Shown in pieces: positions 21,975 through 32,467 of a DNA stretch of 64,000 nucleotides. A program made the translations under genes and the position numbers. Source of the stretch: Bemisia tabaci (Eukaryota > Arthropoda > Insecta > Hemiptera > Aleyrodidae); contig NC_092793.1 in assembly GCF_918797505.1 (NCBI RefSeq), forward strand, positions 1,116,001 through 1,180,000, in the 5' to 3' direction. The notes below the pieces were generated by a model. That model did not search any database, was not told the origin of the DNA, and saw nothing but the letters and a program-made list of their open reading frames with translations. Position 1 is the stretch's first letter. Every line of letters begins with the position of its first letter.

Positions 21975-22960
21975 AGGCGTCACCATCCGGTTTACTAATT
22001 TTAAGGAAACTGGTTTCTTCTTCGAAGCAAAATGTTATATTGAAAGTAGGCAACCGCACATGCCCCATGCCGCATCCGTTCCCCGCGGAAGGGACTCACT
22101 CCGTTTACTACTTTTAAGGTAACTGGTTTCTTCTTCTGACGTACCGTGTTTTCTTTCATCAAACAAGCTGTTGGGTTATTAAAAGGCAACAGCGTCCGGC
22201 TTATTGCATCCTCCCCCGCTGAGGGCGTTCGCCCCGTTTACTAATTCTAAGGAAACCGTTTTCTTCTTTCGACACAACGTGTTTTCTTCTACCAAGCAAG
22301 CTGTTGGGTTAAAAGAAGGCAACAGCGTCTGGCTTATTGCATCCTCCCCCGCTGAGGGCGTTCGCCCCGTTTACTAATTCTGAGGAAACCGTTTTCTTCT
22401 TTCGACACAACGTGTTTTCTTCTACCAAGCAAGCTGTTGGGTTAAAAGAAGGCAACAGCGTCTGGCTTATTGCATCCTCCCCCGCTGAGGGCGTTCGCCC
22501 CGTTTACTAATTTTGAGGAAACCGGTTTCTTCTTTAAACGCAACGTGTTTCACTGTACCAAGCAAACTGTTGAATTGTAAAAAATCAACGGGCGTATTGC
22601 TAATTGCATCCGGTCGCCTCGAAAGGAGTTAGCCCCGTTTACTAATTTTGAGGAAACCGGTTTCTTCTTTCGACACAACGTATTTTCTTCTACCAAGCAT
22701 GCTGTTGACTTAAAAAGAGGCAACGGCCGGACTCAGAAGGCGTTCACCCCGTTTACTAATTTTAAAGAAACTGGTTTCTTCATTCAAGCAAAAGTTGGCT
22801 TATTTTAAAACAACGTTTATTTTATTTAAGAAAACACGATTCGCTTGTCTCAAGCGAATCATGTTGTCTTACATGAAGAAAACCGTTGGTTTCTTCCAAG
22901 TCAAACCCGCTTTGACATAAGTAAAAAATCCAAGTAGACGCGTTTACTTAAATTCAGGAA
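21975..22960. repeat. 133-bp tandem array, seven or more units
   Basis: Each unit has CCCCGTTTACTAATT.TAAGGAAACCG and TTCTACCAAGCAAGCTGTTGG. GCCCCGTTT starts at 22231, 22364, 22497 and 22632, giving a spacing of 133-135 bp. The central units are nearly identical and the outer ones more diverged. It forms the right subterminal zone of the 5.5-kb CACTG element and shares its GTTTACT/GGAAAC words. Confidence 0.9.
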
Positions 22961-23138
22961 ATCTTTTTTTTCCGTGCATATTTTGTATCAGAACGGCATG
23001 CGATAAATCGCATCAATTGGTTCCATTTTTTCAGCTACTCCTCATTTATCTCCAATTTTGAGATCGCAATTCTGTTGTCAGGAGACTAAAGCACTCACTG
23101 ACCAATTTTAACAAAGAAATTCAACGTAACAAAGGCGT

Positions 23139-23172
<34 letters not shown>

Positions 23173-23469
23173 GAAAACATAGCATTCGATACTGATATCG
23201 AAACTGCACTCGAATGCGATATTTTCTCTCTGAAAAACCACGCCTTTATTACCCAAGTAGCATTTTGCAACGAAAAAATTGCAATTTAAATGAAATAAAA
23301 TTTCCAGATAATTTCAACTTTCTTGCAAGAAAATTGCAATTATTTTACAACATCTGACCCCCTCATTGTAAAAAAGTTGCAATTTTTTTTTTGCAAAGAA
23401 ATTTCAATATTGACGACCTTTAAATTTCAACCCCTAAATTTTCCGGGGAAATTATAATAATTCGAACCC

Positions 23470-23725
23470 ATGCTTACCTAATGTCCTACGACGTTTAGCA
23501 GCATAAAATACCGGACGCCCTTGAGTGGGCTTGAACCCGACCCGCGAATGTCATAGCGGAGCACTCTTCCACTGAGCTACAGGGAGCTGATGATGAGCAG
23601 GGTTGAAATCACGCCTGTTAAGGCTGTTATCGCATGCATTGCGTCAGTGCGTGGCTCAACATTCATCATAGATTTGATTAACGCCGTTTTTCTCAGGCTT
23701 CTTTCTTTTGCCTATTATTTATTTT
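23470..23725 (-). repeat. tRNA-like SINE family 2, copy 1
   Basis: Minus strand: A box GTAGCTCAGTGG (23568-23580) and B box GGGTTCAAGCCC (23527-23539), followed by a body shared with 47205-47455 (CACGCCTGTTAAGGCTGTTAT on the plus strand). Confidence 0.8.
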
Positions 23726-23834
23726 TTTTCGTGTTATTTATTTTTTTCATATTTTTTTTGTCTGATTTTTTTTTTCGATATCACGTAATAGGTACTCACA
23801 CTAAATTTACACCGGTGTAAATTACACCACATAC

Positions 23835-24087
23835 TAACTTGAGAACTTAAAAATATTTTCAAAAAATATTTTTAAAATATTTTCAAAACTTTCTTAAGGA
23901 ATATTTTTAACATGCATGTTTACAGGCAATATTTTTGAATTATTTTAAAAATATTTTTTGTAAACATTTTCAAAATATTCCTTTAAAATGTTTTAAAAAT
24001 ATTTTGAAAATATCTTAATTACAATATTGCCATGAAAATATTTTGATAAAGGTGACAATATTTTCAAAATATGTTGGGCTATATGGG
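23835..24087. mobile_element. AAAATATTTT-motif element, left end missing
   Basis: Dense AAAATATTTTCAAAATATT words in both orientations. The right end reads AACATATTTTG...CCCATATAGCCC in inverse, the CCCAnnTAGC class. Just to the left, TTTACACCGGTGTAAATT may be part of another such element. Confidence 0.55.
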
Positions 24088-24545
24088 TTAGGTGAGACAT
24101 TTAAGTCGAAAAAACTTTAAAACAACTAGAGAATTGGATGCCAGGCACATGGCGTGAATTTGTTACAACATGATTGCACCGAAATTGCAGTCTTTATAGT
24201 GCCTTGAAAAAGAAGGTTAGGCAACAAGCATAATCTACATTTCTTGCAAACTTATTGCAATAAAATTGCAACTTTTTAAGCGCCTTCAAATGAACGTATA
24301 GGCAACAAGCAAAAATTGCAATCAACTCACAATCCATTGCAATGAAATTGCAATCCATGCTACTTGGGTAAGTACGTTGAATTTCTTTGTTAAAATTGGT
24401 GAGTGAGTGCTTTAGTCTCCTGACGACAAAATTGCGATCTCAAAATTGGAGAAAAATGATGAGTAGCTGAAAAAATGGAACCAATTGATGCGATTTATCG
24501 CATGCCGTTCTGACACAAAATATAGCGTCCATCGAATCACCTTAA

Positions 24546-25727
24546 ACGGGCTCACAATAGTCTAGTAAACGAAGGGATTTATGCGGAACAAATTAGTAAC
24601 AAGCTGAAATTTTTACCACTGATTATACCCACTGTGGGGCGTATTTTCACAAAAGTCCCCATTCCTAGCCCCCTAGGGATTTTTGCTAGCCCCCCTCAGA
24701 GTTGAAAAACCCTCCCTTCCAATTAAACTGCTGTAACTTTAGCTCCTATTATAGTTAGACACCTCAATTTTGTTTTAAATTGTTCGTATTGATACGTACG
24801 TTAAAATAAAACCATTGGTCATCAAAATTTATCAAGAGATTGTTAAGAAAATGTTAAAACAAATTCAAAGTTTATGAAATTGAATTATTTTTTTTAAAAA
24901 TAAATCGGAATAACTCCCTTATCGATTAAAATATGAAATTTATTTTTCTATGAAAATTTTTAGAGGACGCAATTTCCTAACAAATGGTGTATTGGAAGTT
25001 AAGGTAGGAGCAAATCGGTGAGGATGAGAGGGGGATGGAAGTCCGGCAGAGCGCGGCTCAGCGCGGCGCAGCGCAGCGTAACACGCAGCACTCACATAGA
25101 ACCGCCCCAACTCATTGCTTCATGGCGGCATGTTTCTCAAAAAGCCCACACCTAGAATTTTTTTTTTTCAATTCTAAGAGGGCAACATTCTAGTGAACTG
25201 CAAATAAATTTTATCTTTCAAAACCATGAATTTTTCAATATGTTTGCCTATAAATAATTACATTATATTTCAATGAAGCTGTTTTCACTTGGACGCGTTT
25301 TCGCTTCCTTTCTTTTTTTGAGAGTGAAACATTTTGAAATTTAGTTAGTAGTAAACATGACTGAATAAGAAGAATAAATTAGTATAGAATTAGATTGAGG
25401 TGGAAATTTATGGATATCTTTAATTACCTAATAGTTTTACTTATGAAAGAACACGCAGCTCTACGAAAAATTAGAGCAAAAACAAATATTTAATACGAAA
25501 GAAAATGCCTACATGAATTAGAAAAATGCCACCTTTTAAGCGATGTACTATATTGCTGATGGCATTCGTTAATTTTCAGATTAAAATTAATTGAGCAGCA
25601 AATAAAAGCAACCATCGTAAAAATTAATAGTAACAAAACAATAATGACATAAAATAACAAAAATGGACACATAAAATTAGCCGTTGGCAAGTTCAAGATG
25701 ATACTTAAAACTATTTCGGGCAAAAAC
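24546..25727. other. No gene or element recognised
   Basis: AT-rich DNA. GCGCGGCTCAGCGCGGCGCAGCGC at about 25054-25077 is a short local repeat. The 85-residue frame at 25490-25747 is hydrophobic, but it overlaps an out-of-frame Cys-rich reading and has no domain, so I reject it. Confidence 0.5.
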
Positions 25728-26320
25728 CTATAGATGGTCCTCTTCAAATTCTTCGACGGCTGGTAATATATTTTTACATGTTACGCCACTACAATTACGA
25801 CACATAGCTGAACAACAGAGCCCTTTTTTAAAACATTTACAGTTTGTGCCGCAATCAGACTTACAGTTAAAGGAGGTCATCTATGTAACATCATCAGGCG
25901 CAAAATTGAATGTAGAATGAATAGGTAATAGAAATTTTCTTTCATCACTTCCCTCTTCTTCCCTCCATCCCCACTCTCTCGGGTCGAGAGAACTATTTCC
26001 AAGCAAAAATTTGAATTTGATAGTAAACTCTAAAGCTGTGCTGTTTCGCCGCTGATGATGTTGGTGAAAGATTTGCTATCTCAAATTTAGATTTTAAGGA
26101 CATTTTAGCAACTTTCCTTGAGTACATTATGAAGCGGCACTCATCCGAAATTTGAGTTAAGTTGACTCCTCCATAAAAATGAATTAAATATTTTTCGCCT
26201 ACTGTGTGCCTATTATTTCCTTATCAACATTCGACTCATTAAAAATTAGAACATCTTTTTGTATAGAAGAATCATTAACTAGATGGCTTGTTACATCACT
26301 GACTTCAAAAATCATTTAAA
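25728..26320 (-). pseudogene. Cys-rich (CXC-like) tailed protein remnant
   Basis: The coding sense is scattered over three frames and is easily missed. From the right, the minus strand reads FEVSDVTSHLVNDSS, then GEKYLIHFYGGVNLTQ, CRFIMYSRKVAKMS, SPTSSAAKQHSFRVYYQIQ, then (after a one-base shift) SLDPREWGWREEEG and LLPIHSTFNFAPDDV. An in-frame TAG at 25881-25883 follows. The tail 25728-25880 encodes about 50 residues with 11 cysteines (CKSDCGTNCKCFKKGLCC, CRNCSGVTCKN). I recall this order (QxW, DPxxWGW, APD, Cys tail) from a repetitive family of uncharacterised insect proteins. At least two frameshifts and one stop argue for a dead copy. Confidence 0.6.
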
Positions 26321-27292
26321 AATATAAAAACGCAAATTCAGCCAAATTTAAACCCTGGACGCTAATGTCTAAACGTTCTTTTCGACATACTCAGAATAAG
26401 TTTCAAAGGATTTAAAAGTACGAAATTTAAATGATTCATTAAGAAAAATTTGCTCTCTCCCATAAGAAAATCATTGTTTCCGACATTTCTGGTTTTCGCG
26501 GCAGTAATGCTGACGTCATGCGCAGAAGATTCTCATTTGGTTTCGGGAATGACTGACCTATATGGATGAATCTTGCATGCCATACCCTACTGGCGCAATT
26601 CCGTCAGAATAATAACTCTTCTCACGAAAGTGCAAGAAAAAGTAAGGTAGGTAACTATGCTTCAGTTGTCAACATGACTTACCCATTAATGAGAAAGATC
26701 AAAAGTTATTTTTTTATCCTGGGGTAATGAAAAAAGACATAAATATGACCAATCGCAATGAAAAAATTTTAAATCGAGGCAATATGAGAACACTTCGCCG
26801 TTTTTACCTCATTTTTTTCTCACTTATGATCAATTTTGTCTGATCATTTAATTTTCATGGTCATCGGTATTTGTCTTTTAAGTCAGTTTTTTTCCATCAC
26901 TTTAATTAAGTAAGAAATTTTCCCTCAGATTATGCATACATTTTTTTGTTTTTTCAGTTACTTAATTTGGTGCCATCTGGTTAATCATCTAGCGGTCATC
27001 GTCACCATTCGGCAAACTCAAAATATTGTTTTCAATATGTATTAAATACCTACATGAATGAATCTCCATAGGATTAATGGATAACAGATCACTATCATAG
27101 TCTATAATAAATTGTTTTAATACAGTCGAATTTCGAGTAGCCGCTGATCTCTGCCGAGATAGCGAAGAGAGCAGTAAAGTGCATTTTTTCTAAATCGAGT
27201 TTTCTTCAAAATTCGTCTAATCTCTTTCAGATGAAATCACTGAAATAGCTAAAACAGCAAATTTCGTCTTAATTGTATAGAAACGATACATA
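26321..27292. other. No gene or element recognised
   Basis: AT-rich and non-coding by eye. More exons of the Cys-rich remnant could lie here but I could not find them. Confidence 0.4.
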
Positions 27293-27547
27293 TCGACGGT
27301 GAAACTACCAAACCACGTATCTCGTTTGCGGTGTTTAAAAATCTACGCTCACATTTTATTTTTTTGAAGTAGACCAAATCAATATCATTCCTTGAAATTT
27401 TCACGGAATTTTCTCCGCACAAAGAGGAAAAATCACAGAAATTTTCAAGACTGGATGTTAAGTAGTTTTTCATTTAAAAAATAAAGTATGACAGGAAGTC
27501 TGCGACGTCGCAAACCGAGATACGTGGTTTGGTAGTTTCACCGTCGA
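27293..27547. mobile_element. TA-flanked MITE, 255 bp
   Basis: Inverted ends of about 33 bp begin TCGACGGTGAAACTACC and run to ACCACGTATCTCG. They are flanked by TA at 27291-27292 and 27548-27549. No coding capacity. It fits a Tc1/mariner-type MITE. Confidence 0.88.
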
Positions 27548-27857
27548 TATGAGAAAGCCGTAAGTAAACGTAGTTTCAGGCAAGACAGCAGTAAGGGACA
27601 ATATTCCTCCAGAGAGCCAATGAAAACAGTGCTTTTAAGTAAAGTGCCACCCTCTCTCTGCCAACTTCTAACCTGAAAATGCGTTTGCTGTGTGTCCAAA
27701 ACGCAACCACGAAAGCATGCGAAAGATAGGTAGCACTTGCGGCTGCCTTGCCTAACAATAACCTGACATGAAAATGAAAAATATACCCTTTTTATGTCTT
27801 TGAAATAAAATCAGTCGATTTTTCATCATCTGAACAATTTCTAGGAGTCTTTCGGAC

Positions 27858-28121
27858 AATTGGATTGCATTTTGCAAAAAGGAACCACTAGCATTTCGAT
27901 GATGCTAAGATTGTGCAACTTCATCCTTTGCAATACAATTGCGGAAATTGTGAAAAACTATGAAATTTAGATGGTAATTTTTGTCTTAAATTTACAGTTT
28001 TAGCTAGTAAAATAGAAACTATTAAGGGATAATCGGGTTTTTCCTCCAAGACAAAAGAAATTGCACAATCTTAGCAACATTGCAACGCTAGTGGTTCCTT
28101 TTTGCAAAATGCAATCCAATT
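27858..28121. mobile_element. MITE with AATTGGATTGCATTTTG ends
   Basis: Inverted ends of about 60 bp (GGATTGCATTTTGCAAAAAG, GGAACCACTAGC, then AAGATTGTGCAA) at 27858-27920 and 28060-28121. The target duplication is unclear. Confidence 0.8.
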
Positions 28122-28643
28122 AGTGGTAATTTGACAAAGAACGGAGGCTTTTTATCAATAAAATTTTCCGGTCAGAAGCTTCTGAGCTCGTTTTTTCAAA
28201 ACTTCATTTTTGCACTTACTACTGCTCTCTTCGCTATCACGGCAGATCTGTGATGAAGCCCGGCTCCAGATATTAAAAACACCGAATACTTGAGAATCCA
28301 CGAAATACATTCGAAATAATGAAAAAAAAAATCTGTGAAAACTGCTTTTGGGTTACCTAAAAAAGTCCTTTGAATGACCTTTTGATGTCCGCCGGATAAT
28401 TAGAATGCCGTATAACCGAGCGATGTGGGATTGTCAGTTCGACTGGGCACACTTCTTAATCTTTTTTGAATTCATACCAACTATAATTTAAAAACTTGTA
28501 ACCGCTTTTAATTTTACTTTTTAATTTTTTTTTTTCATTGAATGGGTTCCCATTTCAATTGTAGTTCATCATGATTTCTTTGAGCCTTTCTTCCAATTCA
28601 TTAAGCGCTTGCGGGCTGATTATTGCAATATTGATAGAAATAA

Positions 28644-28853
28644 CGATAGACAAAGGGAAAATGGAGCGATCCTATTGGTTGAAACGGGAGGTTGTAATGG
28701 ACCAAGAGGGAAAATTCTGAACTAACAAAAGGGTCTCTCGCTGGTTGCCGTTTGTTAGTCTATTACTTACTTCCTTTGTTCGATGCAGCCACCTGCTGCC
28801 ACCGATAGGATAAGTATAACTCCGTATTCCCTTTGCCTTCTTTGCCTATCGCT
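28644..28853. mobile_element. Hairpin MITE, family M1, copy 2
   Basis: The left part ACGATAGACAAAGGG...GGAGCGATCCTATTGG is mirrored on the right by CACCGATAGGAT...CTTTGCCTATCGCT. Same ends as 13610-13844. A solo related end lies at 29440-29490. Confidence 0.65.
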
Positions 28854-28924
28854 TTGTGTGTCATTTCCAACAAATTAGCCCGCAGAAATAGTTTCATTTC
28901 GAGCGATCCCAGCACGTCCCCGAT

Positions 28925-29335
28925 GCACTTACACTATTTGTCGTCCGTGGGTCTCGATTGACCCCATCCAGTGACTACTTTTTACCGAACATTTTGGAAC
29001 ACTGCTTCGGATAACTCGCGGAACATACAATACGTCTGACTCGAAAACGCGAAGCAAAGAACCGATCGGAGCAGGAACTGGCGACGCGGACTGATCGCGG
29101 CAAGCGCCAGCGCCTCGTCGCGAGCGCGGATTCCCTTTGTTGACGCCGAGCCACCATGGAAACTGCCCGCGCGGGTTCAACGGCCCCTGCCGGCGTCGCG
29201 GGATTCCCGAACCTCCTTATAGCCACCAATAACCCTCCAAAGGCACCCCTATCATCTCTCCAGACACGTCCGAGTGGGCTGCGGGATCGGGGTGGAAAAG
29301 TAGGGGCTGCGTGTTACTGAAGAAAACATGTTGCA
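28925..29335. other. GC-rich island with a short frame in good start context
   Basis: This roughly 400-bp island is CpG-rich against AT-rich flanks. On the plus strand an ATG at 29156 lies in CCACCATGG, a near-ideal eukaryotic start context, and opens 54 residues (METARAGSTAPAG...) to a stop at 29318-29320. Overlapping minus-strand frames are equally long. A first exon with promoter is possible, but no downstream exon is visible. Confidence 0.25.
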
Positions 29336-30198
29336 GAAAAACATCGCTTTCAAGGACGAATCGTGAGTCGCCGTTGATACGACGCACCAAGTTTTCAGCT
29401 CAACGGGCTCATTAGATATCTATTGAATTTTATGAAGAAAGCGATAGGCAAAGCGAAGACAAATTGAAAATGGAGCGTTGTCATCTTTTAAAACATGTAG
29501 TTCTTAACTTTTACGGGTGTAGGTACTAAGTAAGTACCTACACCGTAAAAACAAAAGTATCCGACATTCAGTGTTAACACGGCAATGAGTAGAATTTTGC
29601 GGTCTTCATAAAAGGTCCCGTGCCGTTTTCCTCTAAGATTGGAGGGCATAAAGGAAAATGAGGAAAAAGATCGCTGATCGTAAGAATTTTAGCCGCGGCT
29701 TTTTATAAACCCATATATTTTTGGCCACAAGGATTTTTTTGTTTTGTAATTTTTTTGTAATGAACCGATGTTGTTTATAGGTAGGTTCTTTTTAATATCA
29801 ATAAACGACATTTTGATCATTTAAAATTACTCAAAGGTCACTAACCAATTCATTATAAATTAACCGCACTACTGGGTGGAAACCTTCAGAGAATGTTGAT
29901 CGTTGTTTCGGAGAATACCATCGGTGAGCCTTAATTATCAGATTTCGATAAACGAGCAAATTCCCGAAATAATTATCATCATATGTGATCGGGAGTCGTC
30001 AGTCTTAAAATCATTGATTTGCTTAACTTTAAAATGAAAAGTGGGTAGAAATGTTTCCTGTGGCAGGTACTGATGAGTGGTGGCACCCCATTCTGATGAA
30101 AATTGGACGAGCCGTCTAATTTTGATCAAAGAGGACTGCTGTTGCATGGTGACCATCAGTCATCAAGTGGTTTACTTTGCTCAGTGGCGTGTAGAATA
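29336..30198. other. No gene recognised
   Basis: It contains a solo M1 MITE end (GAAAGCGATAGGCAAAG near 29440) and the perfect local palindrome GTAGGTACTTA...TAAGTACCTAC near 29520-29545. Nothing else is supported. Confidence 0.45.
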
Positions 30199-30653
30199 CC
30201 TTTATACACAGAGTAGGTATGGCCATTCGTATCTTACCACAACTTGTTCGTATCGACTACAGGAAAACTGTGCCACTTTTTGATTGGTCAACGAGTTTTT
30301 AGGCTTCGTGAGGCTCTTACGGCCGTAAATAAACAAAGAAGATGGCGGCTCACCGTAAAATCGATAAGGAGCTAACATTTGACAAACATTTCAATTATAA
30401 AGCAGTAACAATTTAAACTAGCATGCATATCTCCGAATAACAGATGAAAAACATATCTATGAAAACACGGTTTAATCGCCTTTCGCCTGTGTCACAAGAC
30501 GATGTAAGGTGTGCACATGCATAACCTCAAACTTGCTTGCTGGTAACAGCCATCTTGTTTGTTTATTTACGGCCATGTGAACACCGTGTCAGCTTATTTT
30601 CACGCGACCAATGAAAAACCGGCACAGAAATGACCATACTCTGTCTATAAAGG
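30199..30653. mobile_element. TA-flanked hairpin MITE, 455 bp
   Basis: The inverted ends CCTTTATACACAGAGTA and CCTTTATAGACAGAGTA are flanked by TA at 30197-30198 and 30654-30655. Arms continue with TTTTTGATTGGTC and GGCCGTAAATAAACAAAGAAGATGG. It includes the word AAGATGGCGGC at 30339-30349. Confidence 0.82.
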
Positions 30654-30985
30654 TACTCTAGTGGCGTGCAGTGGGTTTAGTGACAGGGCAAGTCTACCGT
30701 ACGCAATCCGGGAGGGGAGGGGGTGTCTAACGTGGCCCCCTTCCCCTCCTCAGTGAGTCTCCCTGGAAAATTGTTATTTACATCCTCGTGAACCTCAATT
30801 TACTCTATTTATCGGATGGAATCTAATGGAACATCTTTAAAAGAAAATGGTTTTATTTCATTCTCTCTTAGTAATGATTTTTATTTGCCACTTATTTGCC
30901 GTATTTTTGGTCTTTACTCCTCGGCGTTTAGAATTTTTTGAGTTATTTAAGTTTCTCGAAAAAACATCTTTCTGCGTTTCAAATG
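30654..30985. other. No gene or element recognised
   Basis: T-rich on the right half. A 66-residue frame at 30847-31047 runs into the next element and has no domain. Confidence 0.45.
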
Positions 30986-32286
30986 CAGGATGTTCGAAAA
31001 GTCCCCTCCCCCCTCTAACTTTTGACCTAATTAAGGCAGAGATTTGAAACTTGGAGGGTGTTCCTAGATCAAAGGGAGCTACTTTTTGACCCCCCTTGGG
31101 GAGGGGTTACGGACCCTAACTTTTTTTTTCAAACGGGAAGACCCCCTTTGTGATACCTTGTTCGAAAGAGCATAAAAAAAGAAAATTTTTGGCGCAAACC
31201 CGAAGTCATTATCTCAAACCGTTTCAAAATGGCGGCCGGTCAAAGTTCAAAATGGCCGAAAATTGGCACCTCTGCTATTTGCACATGGATCTGCTTGAAA
31301 CTCGCTTTCAGCAGGTATTTTGGCACGAGAAAAACGAATTTGACGTTAGATTTTTAAAAAAAAAAACCTAATTTTTCAAAATGGCCGCCGGTTTAGGCTC
31401 AAAGTGGCCGAAAATTTGACAAACTCGATTTCTTGCCAATGGATTCACCTGAAATTCGGTATCTGGAGGTATTTTGACCCGAGAAGAACGAATTTGACGT
31501 TAGATTTTTAAACAAACCCTAATTTTTCAAAATGGCCAAAAAGTTCAAAACGGTCAACAATTGGCATGCAACCTCCACTTTTTGCCGATGGATTCGCCTG
31601 AAACTCAGCTTATCGTTTTCCTCCTACCCAGATACCCCCGAACACCGAGTTTCAGGCGAATCCATCGGCAAAAAGTCGAGGTTGCCAATTGTTGACCGAT
31701 TTGAACTTTAATCGACGGCCATTTTGAAAAATTAGGGTTCGTTTAAAAATCTAACGTCAAATTCGTTCTTCTCAGGTCAAAATACCCCCAGCTACCGAAT
31801 TTCAGGTGAATCCATTGGCAAGAAATCGAGTTTGTCAAATTTTCGGCCATTTTGAGCCTAAACCGGCGGCTATTTTGAAAAATTAGGTTTTTTTTAAAAA
31901 ATCTAACGTCAAATTCGTTATTCTCGTGCCAAAATACCCGCTGATACCGAGTTTCAAGCAAATCAATGCGCAAATAGCAGAGGTGCCAATTTTCGGTCAT
32001 TTTGAACTTTGACCGGCCGCCATTTTGAAACGGTTTGAGATAATGACTTCGGGTTTGCGCCAAAAATTTTCTTTTTTTATGCTCTTTCGAACGAGGTATC
32101 ACAAAGGGGGTCTACCCATTTGAAAAAAAAAGTTAGGGTCCGTAACCCCCCCAAGGGGGAGCCCCCAAAATTTTGGGGGGGTCAAAAAGTAGCTCCCTTT
32201 GATCTAGGAACACCCTCCAAGTTTCAAATCTCTACCTCAATTAGGTCAAAAGTTAGAGGGGGGGAGGGGACTTTTCGAACACCCTG
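30986..32286. mobile_element. Long palindromic element d
   Basis: The ends CAGGATGTTCGAAAAGTCC and (inverse) CAGGGTGTTCGAAAAGTCC are flanked by TG/TA. Axis near 31636. The arms hold several AAAATGGCGGCCGG-like words. Frames at 31150-31371 and 31743-32102 are mirror copies of the same arm text, not genes. Same end class as the DD41D element. Confidence 0.88.
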
Positions 32287-32467
32287 TATGCTTGAGATTC
32301 GTTTTATTCATCACCAATTGGATCCAAGTGAGCGACATATTATAAAGATGGAAGGCACCTGCTCCGGAGGGGGCAATCGCAACCGCGACGGGAAGAGGGA
32401 ACAAGCAGTAACTCCAGCGCACTGCCGCTGGAGAGCGGCTCTGGGCCGCTCATATCCAAGACATATA

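Larger units (their letters stand above)
17448..22976. mobile_element. 5.5-kb CACTG element, motif GTTTACTAAT...AGGAAAC
   Basis: The ends CACTGAAAAAAATGTTTCC and (inverse) CACGGAAAAAAAAGATTTCC are flanked by CA on both sides (17446-17447 and 22977-22978). CACTR ends, a short duplication and subterminal arrays of a short motif in both orientations are features of CACTA/CMC transposons. The left zone carries GTTTACTTAGAAATAGGAAAC-like words. The right zone is a 133-bp tandem array with the same words. No transposase was found in 20271-21970. Confidence 0.75.
23252..24368. mobile_element. Motif-palindrome element, CCCAAGTAGCAT ends, motif ATTGCAAT
   Basis: The inverted ends CCCAAGTAGCAT.TTGCAA are flanked by TA. 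Subterminal zones carry TTGCAAT/ATTGCAA repeatedly (23268-23400, 24190-24355). It interrupts the right arm of the TTAA hairpin element, whose sequence resumes at 24370. The interior holds a tRNA-like SINE, a poly-pyrimidine stretch and part of an AAAATATTTT-motif element. Confidence 0.82.
17425..24545. mobile_element. TTAA-flanked hairpin element containing two large insertions
   Basis: It is bounded by TTAA plus GGTGATTCGATGGACGC (17425-17445) and the exact inverse (24525-24545). The left arm resumes at 22977-23147 after the first insertion, and the right arm is 23232-23250 plus 24370-24545 around the second. With insertions removed, the original is about 450 bp with arms of about 190 bp and a loop near 23170-23220 next to a poly-T run. 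TTAA targets are typical of piggyBac-like transposition, but the ends are not canonical, so the class is open. Confidence 0.75.

Noticed and set aside
22231..22760. Regularly spaced repeats as a CRISPR array
   Set aside because: Units are 133 bp with no unique spacers, in a eukaryotic transposon. It is a satellite.
25490..25747. 85-residue hydrophobic frame
   Set aside because: It overlaps the better-supported Cys-rich coding remnant in another frame. Hydrophobicity comes from AT-rich codons.
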